From contig JAFGNT010000006.1 of NCBI GenBank assembly GCA_016926855.1, positions 32,943 through 96,942 on the forward strand: a stretch of DNA of 64,000 nt. Direction: 5' to 3'. This document shows positions 8,755 to 18,243 of this stretch, piece after piece (the first letter of the stretch is position 1; each line of letters opens with the position of its first letter). The translations under genes were made by a program, and so were the position numbers. Under the pieces are notes generated by a model. That model was not told the origin of the DNA and ran no database searches. It worked only from the letters and a program-made list of their open reading frames with translations. The stretch comes from Methanomicrobiaceae archaeon. Its GTDB lineage: Archaea; Halobacteriota; Methanomicrobia; Methanomicrobiales; Methanomicrobiaceae.

Positions 8755-10234
8755 CCGGCTCTTCTGACGCAGGCGGGAGAGGACGCGAATACTTTTTCCA
8801 GACAGCTTCGCGATACACCGGACCGCTGTTGTAGGTGCAGAACGGAATCATCCGTCCGTCCGGAGTCGCGTAATGGATGCAGCAGCGCTGGACCCGCTCC
8901 AGATCATAATTGTACCGGTCCATGAAATGCATGGTTCCGATAAAGAGTGCGTTCCAGTGGAAATCCTTCAGCGCCGTGAAATCCTGGTTGAGAAGGGTCT
9001 GGCCGAGCAGTTTCCAGAACTGTGCGGTGGATCCCGGCTCCCCTTTTTTCACCGAGTTATGCATTTTTTTCACCCCGTCAACCAGTGTGAACGCCTTATT
9101 GAACGATCCGCCCTTTTCCATGTTTTGCGCCATGGTGCTGACAGCCTCGAAAAATCCGTCAACGTCAATCATCCGGTTGATTGGCGTCAGCCCTTTTTCC
9201 GTTACGAACGCGTAGGTTGCCGCCCCGCAATGCTGGTGGGTGGTAAAACAGATCTGGGGTTTTCCTGTGTACGCTTGTACGAGGTCGGAAAAGGGAGTGA
9301 TGCAGGGAACAGGGTAAAAATAGTCTTTCCGGATAATCCCGTCCGTCTGCTCTTCGATCCTGTCGGCCAGGTCGGGGATGGTAATCCGCTGCTCCATGAC
9401 ATCCTTCTCTGATGCTGCGCCGGTGAATGCAACCGGCTGGAAGTTGACTCCGCGGACAACATCGATGTGCTCCGCTGCATACCGGATGATATCGCCGGCT
9501 TCATGGTCGTTCTTTCCCCGGATCATAGTCGGGACGAGCACAACGCCGAGCCTGATTGCAGAACAACGATCCACGGCCTTTTTTCCCACCGCAAGGATCG
9601 GATTCGTCTCGCGGGTAACACCGTCAAAATGCAGGTACACGGTGCTGAGCCCTGCATTTTTCAGATCCACTGCGAAATCGGGTTCGCGGGCAATCCTCAC
9701 GCCGTTCGTGGCGAGCTGCACCTGCGAAAAACCCAGTTCTTTCGCCTTGCGCACCAGATCCACACCATCATCCCGCAGGGTCGGCTCCCCGCCCGAGAAC
9801 TGGACCGCGGGAGGAGGGGCGGGTCTCTGGCTCCGTGCACGACGCATCATGTCGACGATCTGGTCAAAATCCGGTTCATACAGGTATCCGCACGCACGGG
9901 CATTCGCAAAACAAAAATCGCAGTTAAGGTTGCACCGGTTCGTCAGGTCGATATTGACAAGAAGCGTCCCTGAACGGTGATTGCTGCATATGCCGCAGGC
10001 ACCGGGGCAGTCTTCGGGGCCGGCAATGGTTTGCGGGTTTTCCACACCCCGTCCGACGGCCTCATAGGCATCGAAACGACGGTACATTGCAGCATCGGAC
10101 CAGTAGAGATCCCGAAACGGCCCGTGTTCGGGACATGTGCGGGTGATCCAGATTTTCCCGTCCTCTTCCACGATATCGGCAGGAAGAACCGTGTTGCATA
10201 CAGGACACATGCTTTTCGTCGTTTTCACCGGCAT
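8741..10234 (-). CDS. tes: Radical SAM enzyme, tetraether lipid synthase-like (MJ0619 family)
   Basis: About 497 residues. Counting from the GTG at 10243, the radical-SAM cluster motif CNLNCDFC has cysteines 104, 108 and 111. Extra cysteine groups are CPVC (13, 16), C37 and CPGACGIC (79, 83, 86), and the C-terminal half contains further Cys. This multi-cluster layout and the N-terminal MCPVC...CPEHG match MJ0619-type proteins, which join two archaeol chains into tetraether lipids. They were earlier annotated as methylpterin methyltransferases. The start at 10234 is favoured by a TATA box 30 nt upstream. The divergent neighbour is carS, also a lipid gene. Methanogens often carry paralogues, so the exact substrate is uncertain. 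Confidence 0.72.
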   Translation of the reverse strand: MPVKTTKSMCPVCNTVLPADIVEEDGKIWITRTCPEHGPFRDLYWSDAAMYRRFDAYEAVGRGVENPQTIAGPEDCPGACGICSNHRSGTLLVNIDLTNRCNLNCDFCFANARACGYLYEPDFDQIVDMMRRARSQRPAPPPAVQFSGGEPTLRDDGVDLVRKAKELGFSQVQLATNGVRIAREPDFAVDLKNAGLSTVYLHFDGVTRETNPILAVGKKAVDRCSAIRLGVVLVPTMIRGKNDHEAGDIIRYAAEHIDVVRGVNFQPVAFTGAASEKDVMEQRITIPDLADRIEEQTDGIIRKDYFYPVPCITPFSDLVQAYTGKPQICFTTHQHCGAATYAFVTEKGLTPINRMIDVDGFFEAVSTMAQNMEKGGSFNKAFTLVDGVKKMHNSVKKGEPGSTAQFWKLLGQTLLNQDFTALKDFHWNALFIGTMHFMDRYNYDLERVQRCCIHYATPDGRMIPFCTYNSGPVYREAVWKKYSRPLPPASEEPVRGT

Positions 10235-10257
10235 TGTCACCACACGACCGAAGGATA

Positions 10258-10270
10258 GTGATTATACTGC
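10258..10270 (-). promoter_or_regulatory. TATA box for the tetraether synthase-like gene
   Basis: Read on the minus strand, GCAGTATAATCAC is centred about 30 nt before the ATG at 10234, consistent with a nearly leaderless mRNA. Confidence 0.45.
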
Positions 10271-10357
10271 GACTCAGAACGTTAATCTTTACGTCATTCC
10301 TCGATAATACTCATACAGGCGATTGATATTATTGATAGTGCCCTTATTATATCTTCG

Positions 10358-10870
10358 TTGTTCATCGCAGTATGGGTGATGATCCCCGCATACGTCCCGA
10401 ATCCTGTCGCAGCGGTGTTGGGAGGCGGCACTCCCATCGACTTCGGGCGGACGCTTGCCGACGGAAAGCGGGTATTGGGGGATGGAAAAACATACAGGGG
10501 ATTTTTCGGGGGGGTTGCCGCCGGAATCTGTACAGGCTTTTTCCTGCTGTACATGGAAACGGTGCTGGGCATATCGGTGCATACACTTCTCTCCGTTATT
10601 CTTCTTGCATCCGGGGCACTCTTGGGCGATCTCGTAAAAAGTTTTGTGAAACGCCGCCTCGGAAAAGACCGGGGAGAAAAATGGCCGCTGGCAGACCAGT
10701 ATGATCTGGTTGCGGGAGCGCTTGTGCTGACGGCGGCATGCGACCCCGGCTGGATAGTAGCACACATAACCCCGCTTGTATTCGTCTGTATCCTTGTGGT
10801 AACCCCGCTTCTCCACAGGGGGGCAAATATTATTGGCTTTCTCACCGGAGTTAAGGATGTACCATGGTAA
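10358..10870 (+). CDS. carS: CDP-archaeol synthase
   Basis: A 170-residue membrane protein of the CarS/DUF46 family, which converts digeranylgeranylglyceryl phosphate plus CTP to CDP-archaeol. Visible marks are the N-terminal VMIPAYVPNPVAAVLGGG, the conserved DGKRVLGDGKTYRGFFGG and KRRLGKDRGEKWPLADQYD, and four to five hydrophobic segments. The start is unusual: a TTG at 10358 is the best in-frame choice. There is no ATG or GTG upstream before the stop at 10283, although the hydrophobic frame stays open to about 10286. Homologues usually have a few more residues before this point. It overlaps pyrE by seven bases. Confidence 0.85.
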   Translation: MFIAVWVMIPAYVPNPVAAVLGGGTPIDFGRTLADGKRVLGDGKTYRGFFGGVAAGICTGFFLLYMETVLGISVHTLLSVILLASGALLGDLVKSFVKRRLGKDRGEKWPLADQYDLVAGALVLTAACDPGWIVAHITPLVFVCILVVTPLLHRGANIIGFLTGVKDVPW

Positions 10871-11376
10871 GCAGGATCACACAGCTTCTCATTGATTTCG
10901 GTGCCATCGAATTCGGGGAGTTCACTCTGGCTTCCGGCGCACAGAGCCGGTATTACATTGACATTAAAACATCTGCCACTCACCCGGAACTCCTCGGGCC
11001 GATAGGTGAGGAGATTGCTGCCACTCATGCCTTCGATGTTGTTGCCGGCGTTGCCGTCGGCGCAGTGCCGATTGCGGTGGCGACATCGCTTGCCAGCGGC
11101 AAACCCTACGCGATCATCCGCCAGCAGGAGAAGGGCCATGGCAAATCGGGGGCTGTCATCGGCGATGTGTCCGGTAAGAATGTTCTTCTGGTCGAGGATG
11201 TGACCACATCGGGAGGCAGTGTCATCTACGGCGTTGAAAAACTGCGTGAGGCCGGTGCAACGGTCAGGAACGTTGTGACGGTCGTGGACAGGGAGCAGGG
11301 GGCAGCGGACGCCCTGAAGCGAATCGGAATCGAGCTCTGCCCCCTTGTCAGGGCGTCCGAGATCCTGAGCATATAA
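10864..11376 (+). CDS. pyrE: Orotate phosphoribosyltransferase
   Basis: A 170-residue type I phosphoribosyltransferase that joins PRPP and orotate to give OMP. The PRPP-binding motif [12 protein letters not shown] spans residues 108-119. The hood residues lie in [16 protein letters not shown] and the flexible loop is [11 protein letters not shown]. The start lies within the end of carS, so the two are co-transcribed. It is followed after 28 bases by purD, which has its own ribosome site. Confidence 0.95.
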   Translation: MVSRITQLLIDFGAIEFGEFTLASGAQSRYYIDIKTSATHPELLGPIGEEIAATHAFDVVAGVAVGAVPIAVATSLASGKPYAIIRQQEKGHGKSGAVIGDVSGKNVLLVEDVTTSGGSVIYGVEKLREAGATVRNVVTVVDREQGAADALKRIGIELCPLVRASEILSI

Positions 11377-11404
11377 ATACGTATTTTACTACCGGGGAGG
11401 ATAT

Positions 11405-12697
11405 ATGGATATGAAAGTTCTTGTTGTGGGTGGTGGAGGCAGGGAGCATGCAATCACCACGGCACTATCCCGCAACAGCGATGCAGAAATCTATGCGGTA
11501 ATGGCAAGGAAAAATCCGGGAATCGCCCGTCTGGCCCGGGAGATTTTTATCGGAAAGGAGACGCTCACAGGACCTGTCACCGACTTCGCCGTCACAAAGG
11601 GGATCGACATTGCAGTCATCGGGCCCGAGGCGCCGCTCGAGGCGGGCCTTGTGGATGCCCTCGAACACGCAGGCATCCCGTGTGTCGGGCCGACGCGGGC
11701 GGCAGCCCGGCTTGAGACCGATAAGGCATTTTGCAGAACGATGATGGAAGAGCACGGTATCGCCGGCTGCCCCCGGTACCGGGTATTCCATGCCGCCGAC
11801 GAGGCGGTTGACTTTGTCAGGGATTTCGACGGTGATCTCGCCGTGAAACCCATCGGTCTGACGGGAGGCAAGGGGGTCCGCATCATGGGAGAGCAGGTGG
11901 ACCGGGAGGGCGCTATCGCCTATATCCGTGAGATCGGCGGGAATGTCGTCCTTGAGGAGCGTCTTATCGGCGAGGAGATCACCCTGCAGGCATTTGTCGA
12001 CGGCGCCCATCTCGTTCCGATGCCCCTCGTCCAGGATCACAAGCGGGCATACGAGGGCGACCTCGGGCCGAACACGGGAGGAATGGGATCCTATTCCCTG
12101 CCCGACCACAAATTCCCCTTTATGACACGGGACGATTATGAAAAAGCGCTCTCGATCATGACCGACGCTGTTACCGGGATGGCACGCGAAGGCGTGCCGT
12201 ACAGGGGAATTCTCTACGGCCAGTTTATGAATACGGCAGACGGCCCGAAAGTCATCGAATTCAACGCACGGTTCGGTGATCCAGAGGCGATGAACGTTCT
12301 TTCACTTCTATCATCCGATTTTTGTGAGAACATCTGCCACCTGACCGAAGGAACGCTCTCGGCATCACAGGTTACGTTTGCGAAAAAGGCAACGGTATGC
12401 AAGTATATCGTCCCGGCACAGTACCCGGAAAAGCCGCATGCAGGGGACCCCATACATATCGGGGATACCGGAGAGGCGGTTGTGTATTATGCAAACGTCG
12501 TAGAGGAAAACGGCATGCTTATTACCCAGACATCACGCTCTCTCGCATTAGTCGGACTCGGCGACACGCTTGACGAGGCAGAGAGGATAGCAGAATCTGC
12601 TGCGTCGGCAGTGTCGGGGAATGTTCGGCATCGCCGTGACATCGGCACCGGGGCAGTGCTCGAACGCCGATGCACTCATATGAGGGAACTCTTATGA
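11405..12697 (+). CDS. purD: Phosphoribosylamine-glycine ligase
   Basis: A 430-residue ATP-grasp enzyme making glycinamide ribonucleotide in purine synthesis. It has the N-terminal [14 protein letters not shown], the [13 protein letters not shown] nucleotide loop, and the metal-binding [24 protein letters not shown] lies four bases before ATG 11405. A second ATG two codons later (11411) has equally acceptable spacing. The last four bases form an ATGA overlap with argF. Confidence 0.96.
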   Translation: MDMKVLVVGGGGREHAITTALSRNSDAEIYAVMARKNPGIARLAREIFIGKETLTGPVTDFAVTKGIDIAVIGPEAPLEAGLVDALEHAGIPCVGPTRAAARLETDKAFCRTMMEEHGIAGCPRYRVFHAADEAVDFVRDFDGDLAVKPIGLTGGKGVRIMGEQVDREGAIAYIREIGGNVVLEERLIGEEITLQAFVDGAHLVPMPLVQDHKRAYEGDLGPNTGGMGSYSLPDHKFPFMTRDDYEKALSIMTDAVTGMAREGVPYRGILYGQFMNTADGPKVIEFNARFGDPEAMNVLSLLSSDFCENICHLTEGTLSASQVTFAKKATVCKYIVPAQYPEKPHAGDPIHIGDTGEAVVYYANVVEENGMLITQTSRSLALVGLGDTLDEAERIAESAASAVSGNVRHRRDIGTGAVLERRCTHMRELL

Positions 12698-13605
12698 AGC
12701 GTGACATTCTCTCCATTCTCGATCTTACCCACAACGAACTCGAAGAAGTAATCGACATAGCCGGAGACCTCAAAAAGAAAAGAAAGAGGGATGAAGATCA
12801 TCCGCTGCTTGCGAAAAAGACCCTCGGAATGATATTTGAAAAGGCATCGACACGCACCCGGATCTCGTTTGAAGTCGGAATGTTCGAGCTCGGCGGACAT
12901 GCCCTCTTCTTAAATCCGGGCGATCTGCAGCTGGGGCGCGGCGAAGAGATGCGGGATACGGCGAGGGTATTGTCCCGGTACCTCTCGGCAATCATGATCC
13001 GTGCATTTCACCACCGGACCATCGAGGAGCTTGCACGCCATGCCACGGTTCCGGTCATCAACGGGCTCTCGGACCGGGAACACCCGTGCCAGATTCTCGC
13101 GGACATCATGACGATGAAGGAGTACTACGGTGACGTATCCGATCTGACCGTCGCGTGGATCGGGGACGGGAACAACGTGTGCAATTCCCTCATCCTCTCC
13201 TCCGCACGAACCGGTTATGAAATCAGGGTTGCCACCCCGGAGCGGTACGCACCGCCTGCAGCCGTGCTTGCAGCGGCGAACGCCGCTGGTGCCCGCATTA
13301 CCCGTGCATCAACCCCGCGGGAGGCGTTGGCGGATGCCGATGTGATCTATACCGACACATGGATTTCGATGGGGACCGAAACAGAGCGGGATGCACGCAT
13401 AGCAGCGTTTTCCGGGTATACGGTTGATGAAGTACTCCTGGAAGCGGCATCACCCGATGCGATCGTGATGCACTGCCTGCCCGCCCACCGGGGGGAAGAG
13501 ATCACCGACGCAGTGATCGAAGGCCAGAAAAGCGTCGTCTGGGACCAGGCGGAAAACCGCCTGCACGCCCAGAAAGCACTGCTCGTAAAACTGCTCAAAA
13601 AATAG
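12694..13605 (+). CDS. argF: Ornithine carbamoyltransferase
   Basis: A 303-residue transcarbamylase converting ornithine and carbamoyl phosphate to citrulline. STRTR (52-56) is the carbamoyl-phosphate loop. [11 protein letters not shown] and [12 protein letters not shown] are the other signature motifs, and the latter marks it as ornithine rather than aspartate transcarbamylase. The frame stays open to an ATG at 12670, but 12694 overlaps the purD stop as ATGA and gives the family N-terminus [12 protein letters not shown]. argG, which acts next in arginine synthesis, is nearby at 15.5-16.7 kb. Confidence 0.96.
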   Translation: MKRDILSILDLTHNELEEVIDIAGDLKKKRKRDEDHPLLAKKTLGMIFEKASTRTRISFEVGMFELGGHALFLNPGDLQLGRGEEMRDTARVLSRYLSAIMIRAFHHRTIEELARHATVPVINGLSDREHPCQILADIMTMKEYYGDVSDLTVAWIGDGNNVCNSLILSSARTGYEIRVATPERYAPPAAVLAAANAAGARITRASTPREALADADVIYTDTWISMGTETERDARIAAFSGYTVDEVLLEAASPDAIVMHCLPAHRGEEITDAVIEGQKSVVWDQAENRLHAQKALLVKLLKK

Positions 13606-13610
13606 AGGGT

Positions 13611-13853
13611 TTACTTCTCTTCGATATATTCCTTCAGTTTTTGAAGCATCCGGTCCTGCACTTTTTCGATCACGTCTTTTTTCCCGCGAAATGCGAGCAC
13701 GTCACGCAGATCTCCATCCATGTTGGCAAAATACATGCGCTCGGTGCGATGAACGATTTCCACGTCGAAATTTTTGACGATATCCACGATGATGGTACGC
13801 GGCGTCCCCGGCGGAATTATGATATCAAATGTCTCTTCTCCCATGCCTGTCAC
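13611..13853 (-). CDS. Small conserved protein downstream of methanogenesis marker 14
   Basis: An 80-residue acidic/basic protein, FDIIIPPGTPRTIIVDIVKNFDVEIVHRTERM..., ending in a predicted amphipathic helix KVQDRMLQKLKEYIEEK. I do not recognise a named family. It starts five bases after the marker 14 gene on the same strand, so it is probably in the same operon and may work with it. It is convergent with argF, whose stop is six bases away. Confidence 0.75.
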   Translation of the reverse strand: MTGMGEETFDIIIPPGTPRTIIVDIVKNFDVEIVHRTERMYFANMDGDLRDVLAFRGKKDVIEKVQDRMLQKLKEYIEEK

Positions 13854-13858
13854 CTAAC

Positions 13859-15358
13859 TTACCTTCCAATCTTGATTCTCCGGCCCATGATGCAGGGTCC
13901 GCCCCGGACTCCGCCGAGCGGTGCTTTCGGTTTCCCGAGCGAGTTCATACACCGCCCCATCAGGGCGGCACCCCGGGCAAGTCCGTCATCGACAAAGACC
14001 AGGTGATTCACGGGATCGTCATACAGTTCCCGTTCGATAACTCCCTCAAGGATATATTCGGGCTTTCTTCCGGATATTGCCGCTCTCCCGGTGAATCCGA
14101 TCGACGAGTTCGGCGGAACCATACCCTGTTCAACCGTTACGTCAATGAGCCGGAGCGCCATCCGTGCACATACCCTGTCGATCACCTCACCGAGAAGACC
14201 GAGACCGTAGTTCTCATAGATTTCAGCACCGATCTCATTAAGCTTGTCTGTTTCACTCGCGTTGGTTCCGCAGTCACAGCCGATGAGTGCAACCCCGGAT
14301 TCCGCGGCAACATCGGCACATACGGGAACCCTGCCGAATCGTGTCCGGTCGGGAGGGACAACCCTGATATCGATATGCCGGTGGCTTCGTTCGACATAAT
14401 CGTCAACCAGAGACGCTTTCTTCCTAAACAGGCTCAAACCGGAGACGCTCCGGTCACCGAAGAGATCCAGCGCCGTTCCGGTGCCTTCCTGCACCGTGCC
14501 CGTCCCGCGCACGATTGCATCGGGAATTGCACCCGCAAGGCCGCAGTAATTTCCGACGGTCTTTGCAAAGGGGTTCGGTTCGGTGGAAGCGACATCGCTT
14601 GTGATCCGCCCGTCGAGCGTTGTCCCGAAATCGATTGAGACACAGGGATTGCGAAAATCAACCGGCGTCCATTTCGCCCCCTCCTTGATACCCGCCATGG
14701 CGAGCTCGCCTTCCATTTCGTTTGCAACCATCTCCACACCGGACGATCCGACGGGGGGGACGACGCCTGCAACCGCACCGGTAAAGACCACCTTGTCCGC
14801 AAAACTGAATCCCTGAAGCTTCTGCGAGAGATTTTCCTTCGACATCGGCGGTGTCATCTTCCGCGGCGGCACCCCCGCATCAAGGCATCCGTTTGCCAGA
14901 GCAATGACAAAATCCCCGACCTGATCGGGGGAGTCCATCGCCGCCACGACGCCGGTGCTCCGCACAACGAAATCGAGATCCTTCTTGATACTGAGATTCG
15001 CATCGCGATGGCACTGGATAAGCGTATCACGAACAAGATCCGTCACCGATTCCCGGGTCAGCTGGGTTCCGTCGAGGGTCGCACCGAATATCTCCTCTCC
15101 GGGCTTCGGGTGCCGGACATCCCTGCTCATGCTCACGGTCTTATTCAGGACGTACGCCTTTCCCGTCTCAAGATTCGTCCCCGTGAGAATGCATTTTGTC
15201 GTTGTATTGCCCATTTCCACCGATGCTACGATAAAATACGGCTTCGTGAGATATTCGGGCACTCTCATGCCGGCACCGTGGGACATTGAAGGAATGGGGG
15301 GATTTTCCACGATATGGGGAGACGGCTTGAAGAAACGATCAAGAAAACGGGCGCACAT
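13859..15358 (-). CDS. Methanogenesis marker protein 14
   Basis: A 499-residue protein matching methanogenesis marker 14, a family found essentially only in methanogens and relatives. VASVEMGNTTTKCILTG near the N-terminus and SIDFGTTLDGR resemble the phosphate-binding loops of the ASKHA (actin-like ATPase/reactivase) fold, so a role as an ATP-dependent activator is plausible but unproven. An AT-rich element at 15386-15392 lies about 30 nt before the ATG, consistent with a near-leaderless start at 15358. MSHGAGMRVP at about residue 25 is an alternative start. Confidence 0.88.
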   Translation of the reverse strand: MCARFLDRFFKPSPHIVENPPIPSMSHGAGMRVPEYLTKPYFIVASVEMGNTTTKCILTGTNLETGKAYVLNKTVSMSRDVRHPKPGEEIFGATLDGTQLTRESVTDLVRDTLIQCHRDANLSIKKDLDFVVRSTGVVAAMDSPDQVGDFVIALANGCLDAGVPPRKMTPPMSKENLSQKLQGFSFADKVVFTGAVAGVVPPVGSSGVEMVANEMEGELAMAGIKEGAKWTPVDFRNPCVSIDFGTTLDGRITSDVASTEPNPFAKTVGNYCGLAGAIPDAIVRGTGTVQEGTGTALDLFGDRSVSGLSLFRKKASLVDDYVERSHRHIDIRVVPPDRTRFGRVPVCADVAAESGVALIGCDCGTNASETDKLNEIGAEIYENYGLGLLGEVIDRVCARMALRLIDVTVEQGMVPPNSSIGFTGRAAISGRKPEYILEGVIERELYDDPVNHLVFVDDGLARGAALMGRCMNSLGKPKAPLGGVRGGPCIMGRRIKIGR

Positions 15359-15385
15359 GATCCATCGGTTTTCCGCGTAAATGAT

Positions 15386-15392
15386 TAAATTT
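15386..15392 (-). promoter_or_regulatory. TATA-like element for the marker 14 gene
   Basis: Minus-strand AATTTAA is centred about 30 nt before the ATG at 15358. The remaining argG-marker 14 intergenic sequence (15393-15491) shows no gene. Confidence 0.35.
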
Positions 15393-15491
15393 TTCTATTA
15401 TGACCGATATTTACGGAAAAAAGTCACCCTTCCGGTATATTTCGTAAAGGGAGATGCCGGATCGGCTGTCCGTGTGATGAAAAAGAAGCGG

Positions 15492-16676
15492 TTATTTTTC
15501 CAGGTTTTTGTGGAGCCGCGCCTGGAGGCCGAAATAGGTTGAAAAGCCGACCGCAAAATTCTGGTCAAGCGACGTGCTGTCAAACGAGACGAGATCGTCC
15601 GAATAGAGGCCTGAGACGGAGCTTCTGCCCGCGACGACGACACTTCCCTTGTAGAGCACCAGATCCACGCTTCCCGTCACCCGTTCCTGTGTTGTATCGA
15701 TAAACGCGCTGAGAGCGGCAAACAGGGGTTCGTGAACCAGCCCCATGTACCCGAGTTCTGACCACTTATCGTCCACGATGTGCTTGAACGCAAGTTCCTG
15801 GCGGGAGAGAACGAGATGTTCGAGATCCCGGTGGGCTGCGAGAAGGACCGTGGCCGCCGGGTGTTCGTAAATCTCCCGTGCCTTGATGCCGAGGATGCGA
15901 TCCTCTATCATGTCGTTCCTGCCGATCCCGTTCCTTCCGGCAATCAGGTTAAGACGTTGAATAAGGGCGTATCCGGTGAGCCTCTCGCCGTCGAGCGCAA
16001 CGGGGACCCCCCGTTCGAAATCGATACGCACCTCTTCGGGAACGTCGGGGGCTTCACGGGGCGAAACGGTCCATGCATAGATGTCTTCGGGTGGATGGGT
16101 GGCAGGATTTTCAAGGATACCGCCTTCGATACTCCGGCTCCAGCAGTTTTCATCAATGCTGTAGGGCTTTTCCCGGACAACGCTTACCGGCACGTTGTGC
16201 TCCCGGGCGTACTCGATCTCCCACTCGCGTGTCAGGTTCATCTCGCGCATGGGGGCGATGATCTCCATGCCCGCGCACCGGAAGATAAAATCGAACCGGA
16301 GCTGGTCGTTCCCCTTTCCCGTGCACCCGTGTGCGACGGTTGCCGCGCCTTCGGTGCGGGCAATCTTCACGATCTCCTCGGCAATCAGCGGCCGGGCGAG
16401 TGCGGTGCCCATCGGGTACCCCTCGTATGACCCGTTGGCCTTGATTGACGGGAAGATGACATCGTTGACAAACTTCTCTTTTATGTCGATCGTATAATGC
16501 CGGTCGGCAATCATCCGCCCTTTTTCTGTTGCTTTTTCGATATCCGACTCGGGCTGGCCGACATCGACTGCGACGGTGATGACCTCGTCATATCCGTACT
16601 GCTCTTTAAGAAGCGGAACACAGATCGAGGTGTCAAGCCCTCCGGAAAATGCAAGCACGACTTTTCCTTTTCCCAT
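15492..16676 (-). CDS. argG: Argininosuccinate synthase
   Basis: A 394-residue ATP-dependent ligase joining citrulline and aspartate. AFSGGLDTS (9-17) is the PP-loop, and [14 protein letters not shown] and the [10 protein letters not shown] region match the family. AAGGAGAAAG lies just before the ATG. It is divergent from the glycine-betaine transporter operon across a 349-base intergenic region, and it functions with argF at 12.7 kb. Confidence 0.97.
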   Translation of the reverse strand: MGKGKVVLAFSGGLDTSICVPLLKEQYGYDEVITVAVDVGQPESDIEKATEKGRMIADRHYTIDIKEKFVNDVIFPSIKANGSYEGYPMGTALARPLIAEEIVKIARTEGAATVAHGCTGKGNDQLRFDFIFRCAGMEIIAPMREMNLTREWEIEYAREHNVPVSVVREKPYSIDENCWSRSIEGGILENPATHPPEDIYAWTVSPREAPDVPEEVRIDFERGVPVALDGERLTGYALIQRLNLIAGRNGIGRNDMIEDRILGIKAREIYEHPAATVLLAAHRDLEHLVLSRQELAFKHIVDDKWSELGYMGLVHEPLFAALSAFIDTTQERVTGSVDLVLYKGSVVVAGRSSVSGLYSDDLVSFDSTSLDQNFAVGFSTYFGLQARLHKNLEK

Positions 16677-17025
16677 TCTGACTTTCTCCTTATATTTTCA
16701 ACGTCACCGTGGAATCGGCACCACAGTACTGTTCATTGGATCTTAAACACAATAAAAGGATACACCCTCTCCACACCGGGATAACCCGCTGTTGTGTGAA
16801 AATCAGGCATATGCTGGCGTTATGATCCCTATAAGCGAAGATAGCACGGTTAAAATGACATCTAATGGCCGTGTGCACCTCAAAGCATGATTCAAGAGAT
16901 AATAAGGTACACTTTTTGATATGCACGCCAGAATGGCAATTATTTTGAGTCATAAATTATTTTACTCATTAAATTTAATTTAAATAGGTCTAAAATTACC
17001 ATCCGGCATTTTTAGAGGTTTTTTT
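16677..17025. promoter_or_regulatory. Divergent argG / glycine-betaine transporter control region
   Basis: No convincing gene is seen; an 87-codon minus-strand frame at 16690-16953 lacks family features. On the plus side a TATA-type element TTTAATTTAAATAGG (about 16974-16988) overlaps a perfect 12-bp palindrome ATTAAATTTAAT at 16968-16979, 35-60 nt before the transporter ATG. The segment 16900-16990 is much more AT-rich than the genome average. A regulator site for salt control could sit here, but none is recognised. Confidence 0.5.
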
Positions 17026-18243
17026 ATGGAGGAGACAGATACGAAACATCCGACAGTGCAGGTGACCGGTCTGACAAAAATATTCGGTCAGAAGCCGGAG
17101 AAGGCTCTTGCCCTCCTGCACAAGGGATGCAGCAAACAACATATTTTTGAAAAGACCCGGCAGAATGTCGGACTGAACAACGTCTCATTCGAAGTGTATC
17201 CCGGAGAAATTTTTGTACTCATGGGACTCTCGGGATGCGGGAAATCAACACTTCTCCGGTGCATCAACAGGCTGGTCGAACCCACCACAGGTGAGATATC
17301 CATTGAGGGTACAGACATTACCGCAATGGCACCGGACGATCTCCGCGAGATCCGGCGCAATAAACTCGGCATGATTTTTCAGAGTTTTGCCCTTCTCCCC
17401 CACCGATCTGTTCTCGACAACGTTGCCTTCGGTCTCGAAATCCAGGGCATTTCCGAGTCAGAACGATATAAACGAGCAGAGGAGGCACTCGATCTTGTCG
17501 GGCTTACCGGTCACGGGCAGAGCATGCCGCGGCAGCTCTCCGGCGGGATGCAGCAGCGGGTCGGGCTTGCCCGCGCACTGGCAAGCGATCCGGATATTCT
17601 GCTGATGGACGAAGCTTTCAGCGCACTGGATCCCCTTATCAGGCGTGACATGCAGGACGAACTCATCGACCTGCAGCAACGACTGCAGAAGACCATTATT
17701 TTCGTATCCCATGACCTTGACGAAGCGCTCAAACTGGGCGACCGGATTGCGCTCATGAAAGACGGCGAGATTGTCCAGATAGGTTCTGCCGAAGAGATTC
17801 TCTCCAATCCAAAGGACGAATACGTGGAAAAATTCGTCGCGGATGTGGACATGGCAAAGGTGCTGACCGCCTGTGATGTGATGAAACGTCCGGAGCCGCT
17901 CATTGCCGTGGATTCGGGTCCCCGGAATGCCCTGCGCCTCATGAAGGAATACGGCATTTCCAGCATATTTGTTGTTGGAAAAGGCCGTATTCTCAAAGGC
18001 CTCATTATGGCCGACGACGCGCTCGAAGCACAGAAGCAGAACACCGGGCTCGAGGACATCCTGATTCGTGATATCCCGACGGTACCACCGGAAACTCCGG
18101 TTGCCGATATCATCCCGATCATGGCAGAGGCACAATATCCTGTTGCGGTTGTTGATGTGACCGGCAAAATACGGGGGATTATCGTGCGTGGGTCGGTGCT
18201 GGCGGCACTTGCCCGGATGGAGGTGAATGGAAATGATTCCTAA
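17026..18243 (+). CDS. proV: Glycine betaine ABC transporter ATP-binding protein with CBS pair
   Basis: A 405-residue OpuAA/ProV-type ATPase. Walker A is GLSGCGKST (67-75), the signature is LSGGMQQR, and Walker B is ILLMDEAFSALDP. The N-terminal extension with GCSKQHIFEKT is typical of the betaine subfamily. Two CBS domains at about 280-400 could sense ionic strength or nucleotide, as in OpuA. GAGG precedes the ATG. It overlaps the permease gene. It takes up betaine or proline-type osmolytes, a common need in saline habitats. Confidence 0.93.
   Translation: MEETDTKHPTVQVTGLTKIFGQKPEKALALLHKGCSKQHIFEKTRQNVGLNNVSFEVYPGEIFVLMGLSGCGKSTLLRCINRLVEPTTGEISIEGTDITAMAPDDLREIRRNKLGMIFQSFALLPHRSVLDNVAFGLEIQGISESERYKRAEEALDLVGLTGHGQSMPRQLSGGMQQRVGLARALASDPDILLMDEAFSALDPLIRRDMQDELIDLQQRLQKTIIFVSHDLDEALKLGDRIALMKDGEIVQIGSAEEILSNPKDEYVEKFVADVDMAKVLTACDVMKRPEPLIAVDSGPRNALRLMKEYGISSIFVVGKGRILKGLIMADDALEAQKQNTGLEDILIRDIPTVPPETPVADIIPIMAEAQYPVAVVDVTGKIRGIIVRGSVLAALARMEVNGNDS

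Noticed and set aside
10289..10816. A 175-codon minus-strand frame opposite carS
   Set aside because: carS has clear family motifs; the antisense frame has none.
16690..16953. An 87-codon minus-strand frame upstream of argG
   Set aside because: It has no ribosome site or family features, lies in the control region, and its Cys/His content does not form a motif.
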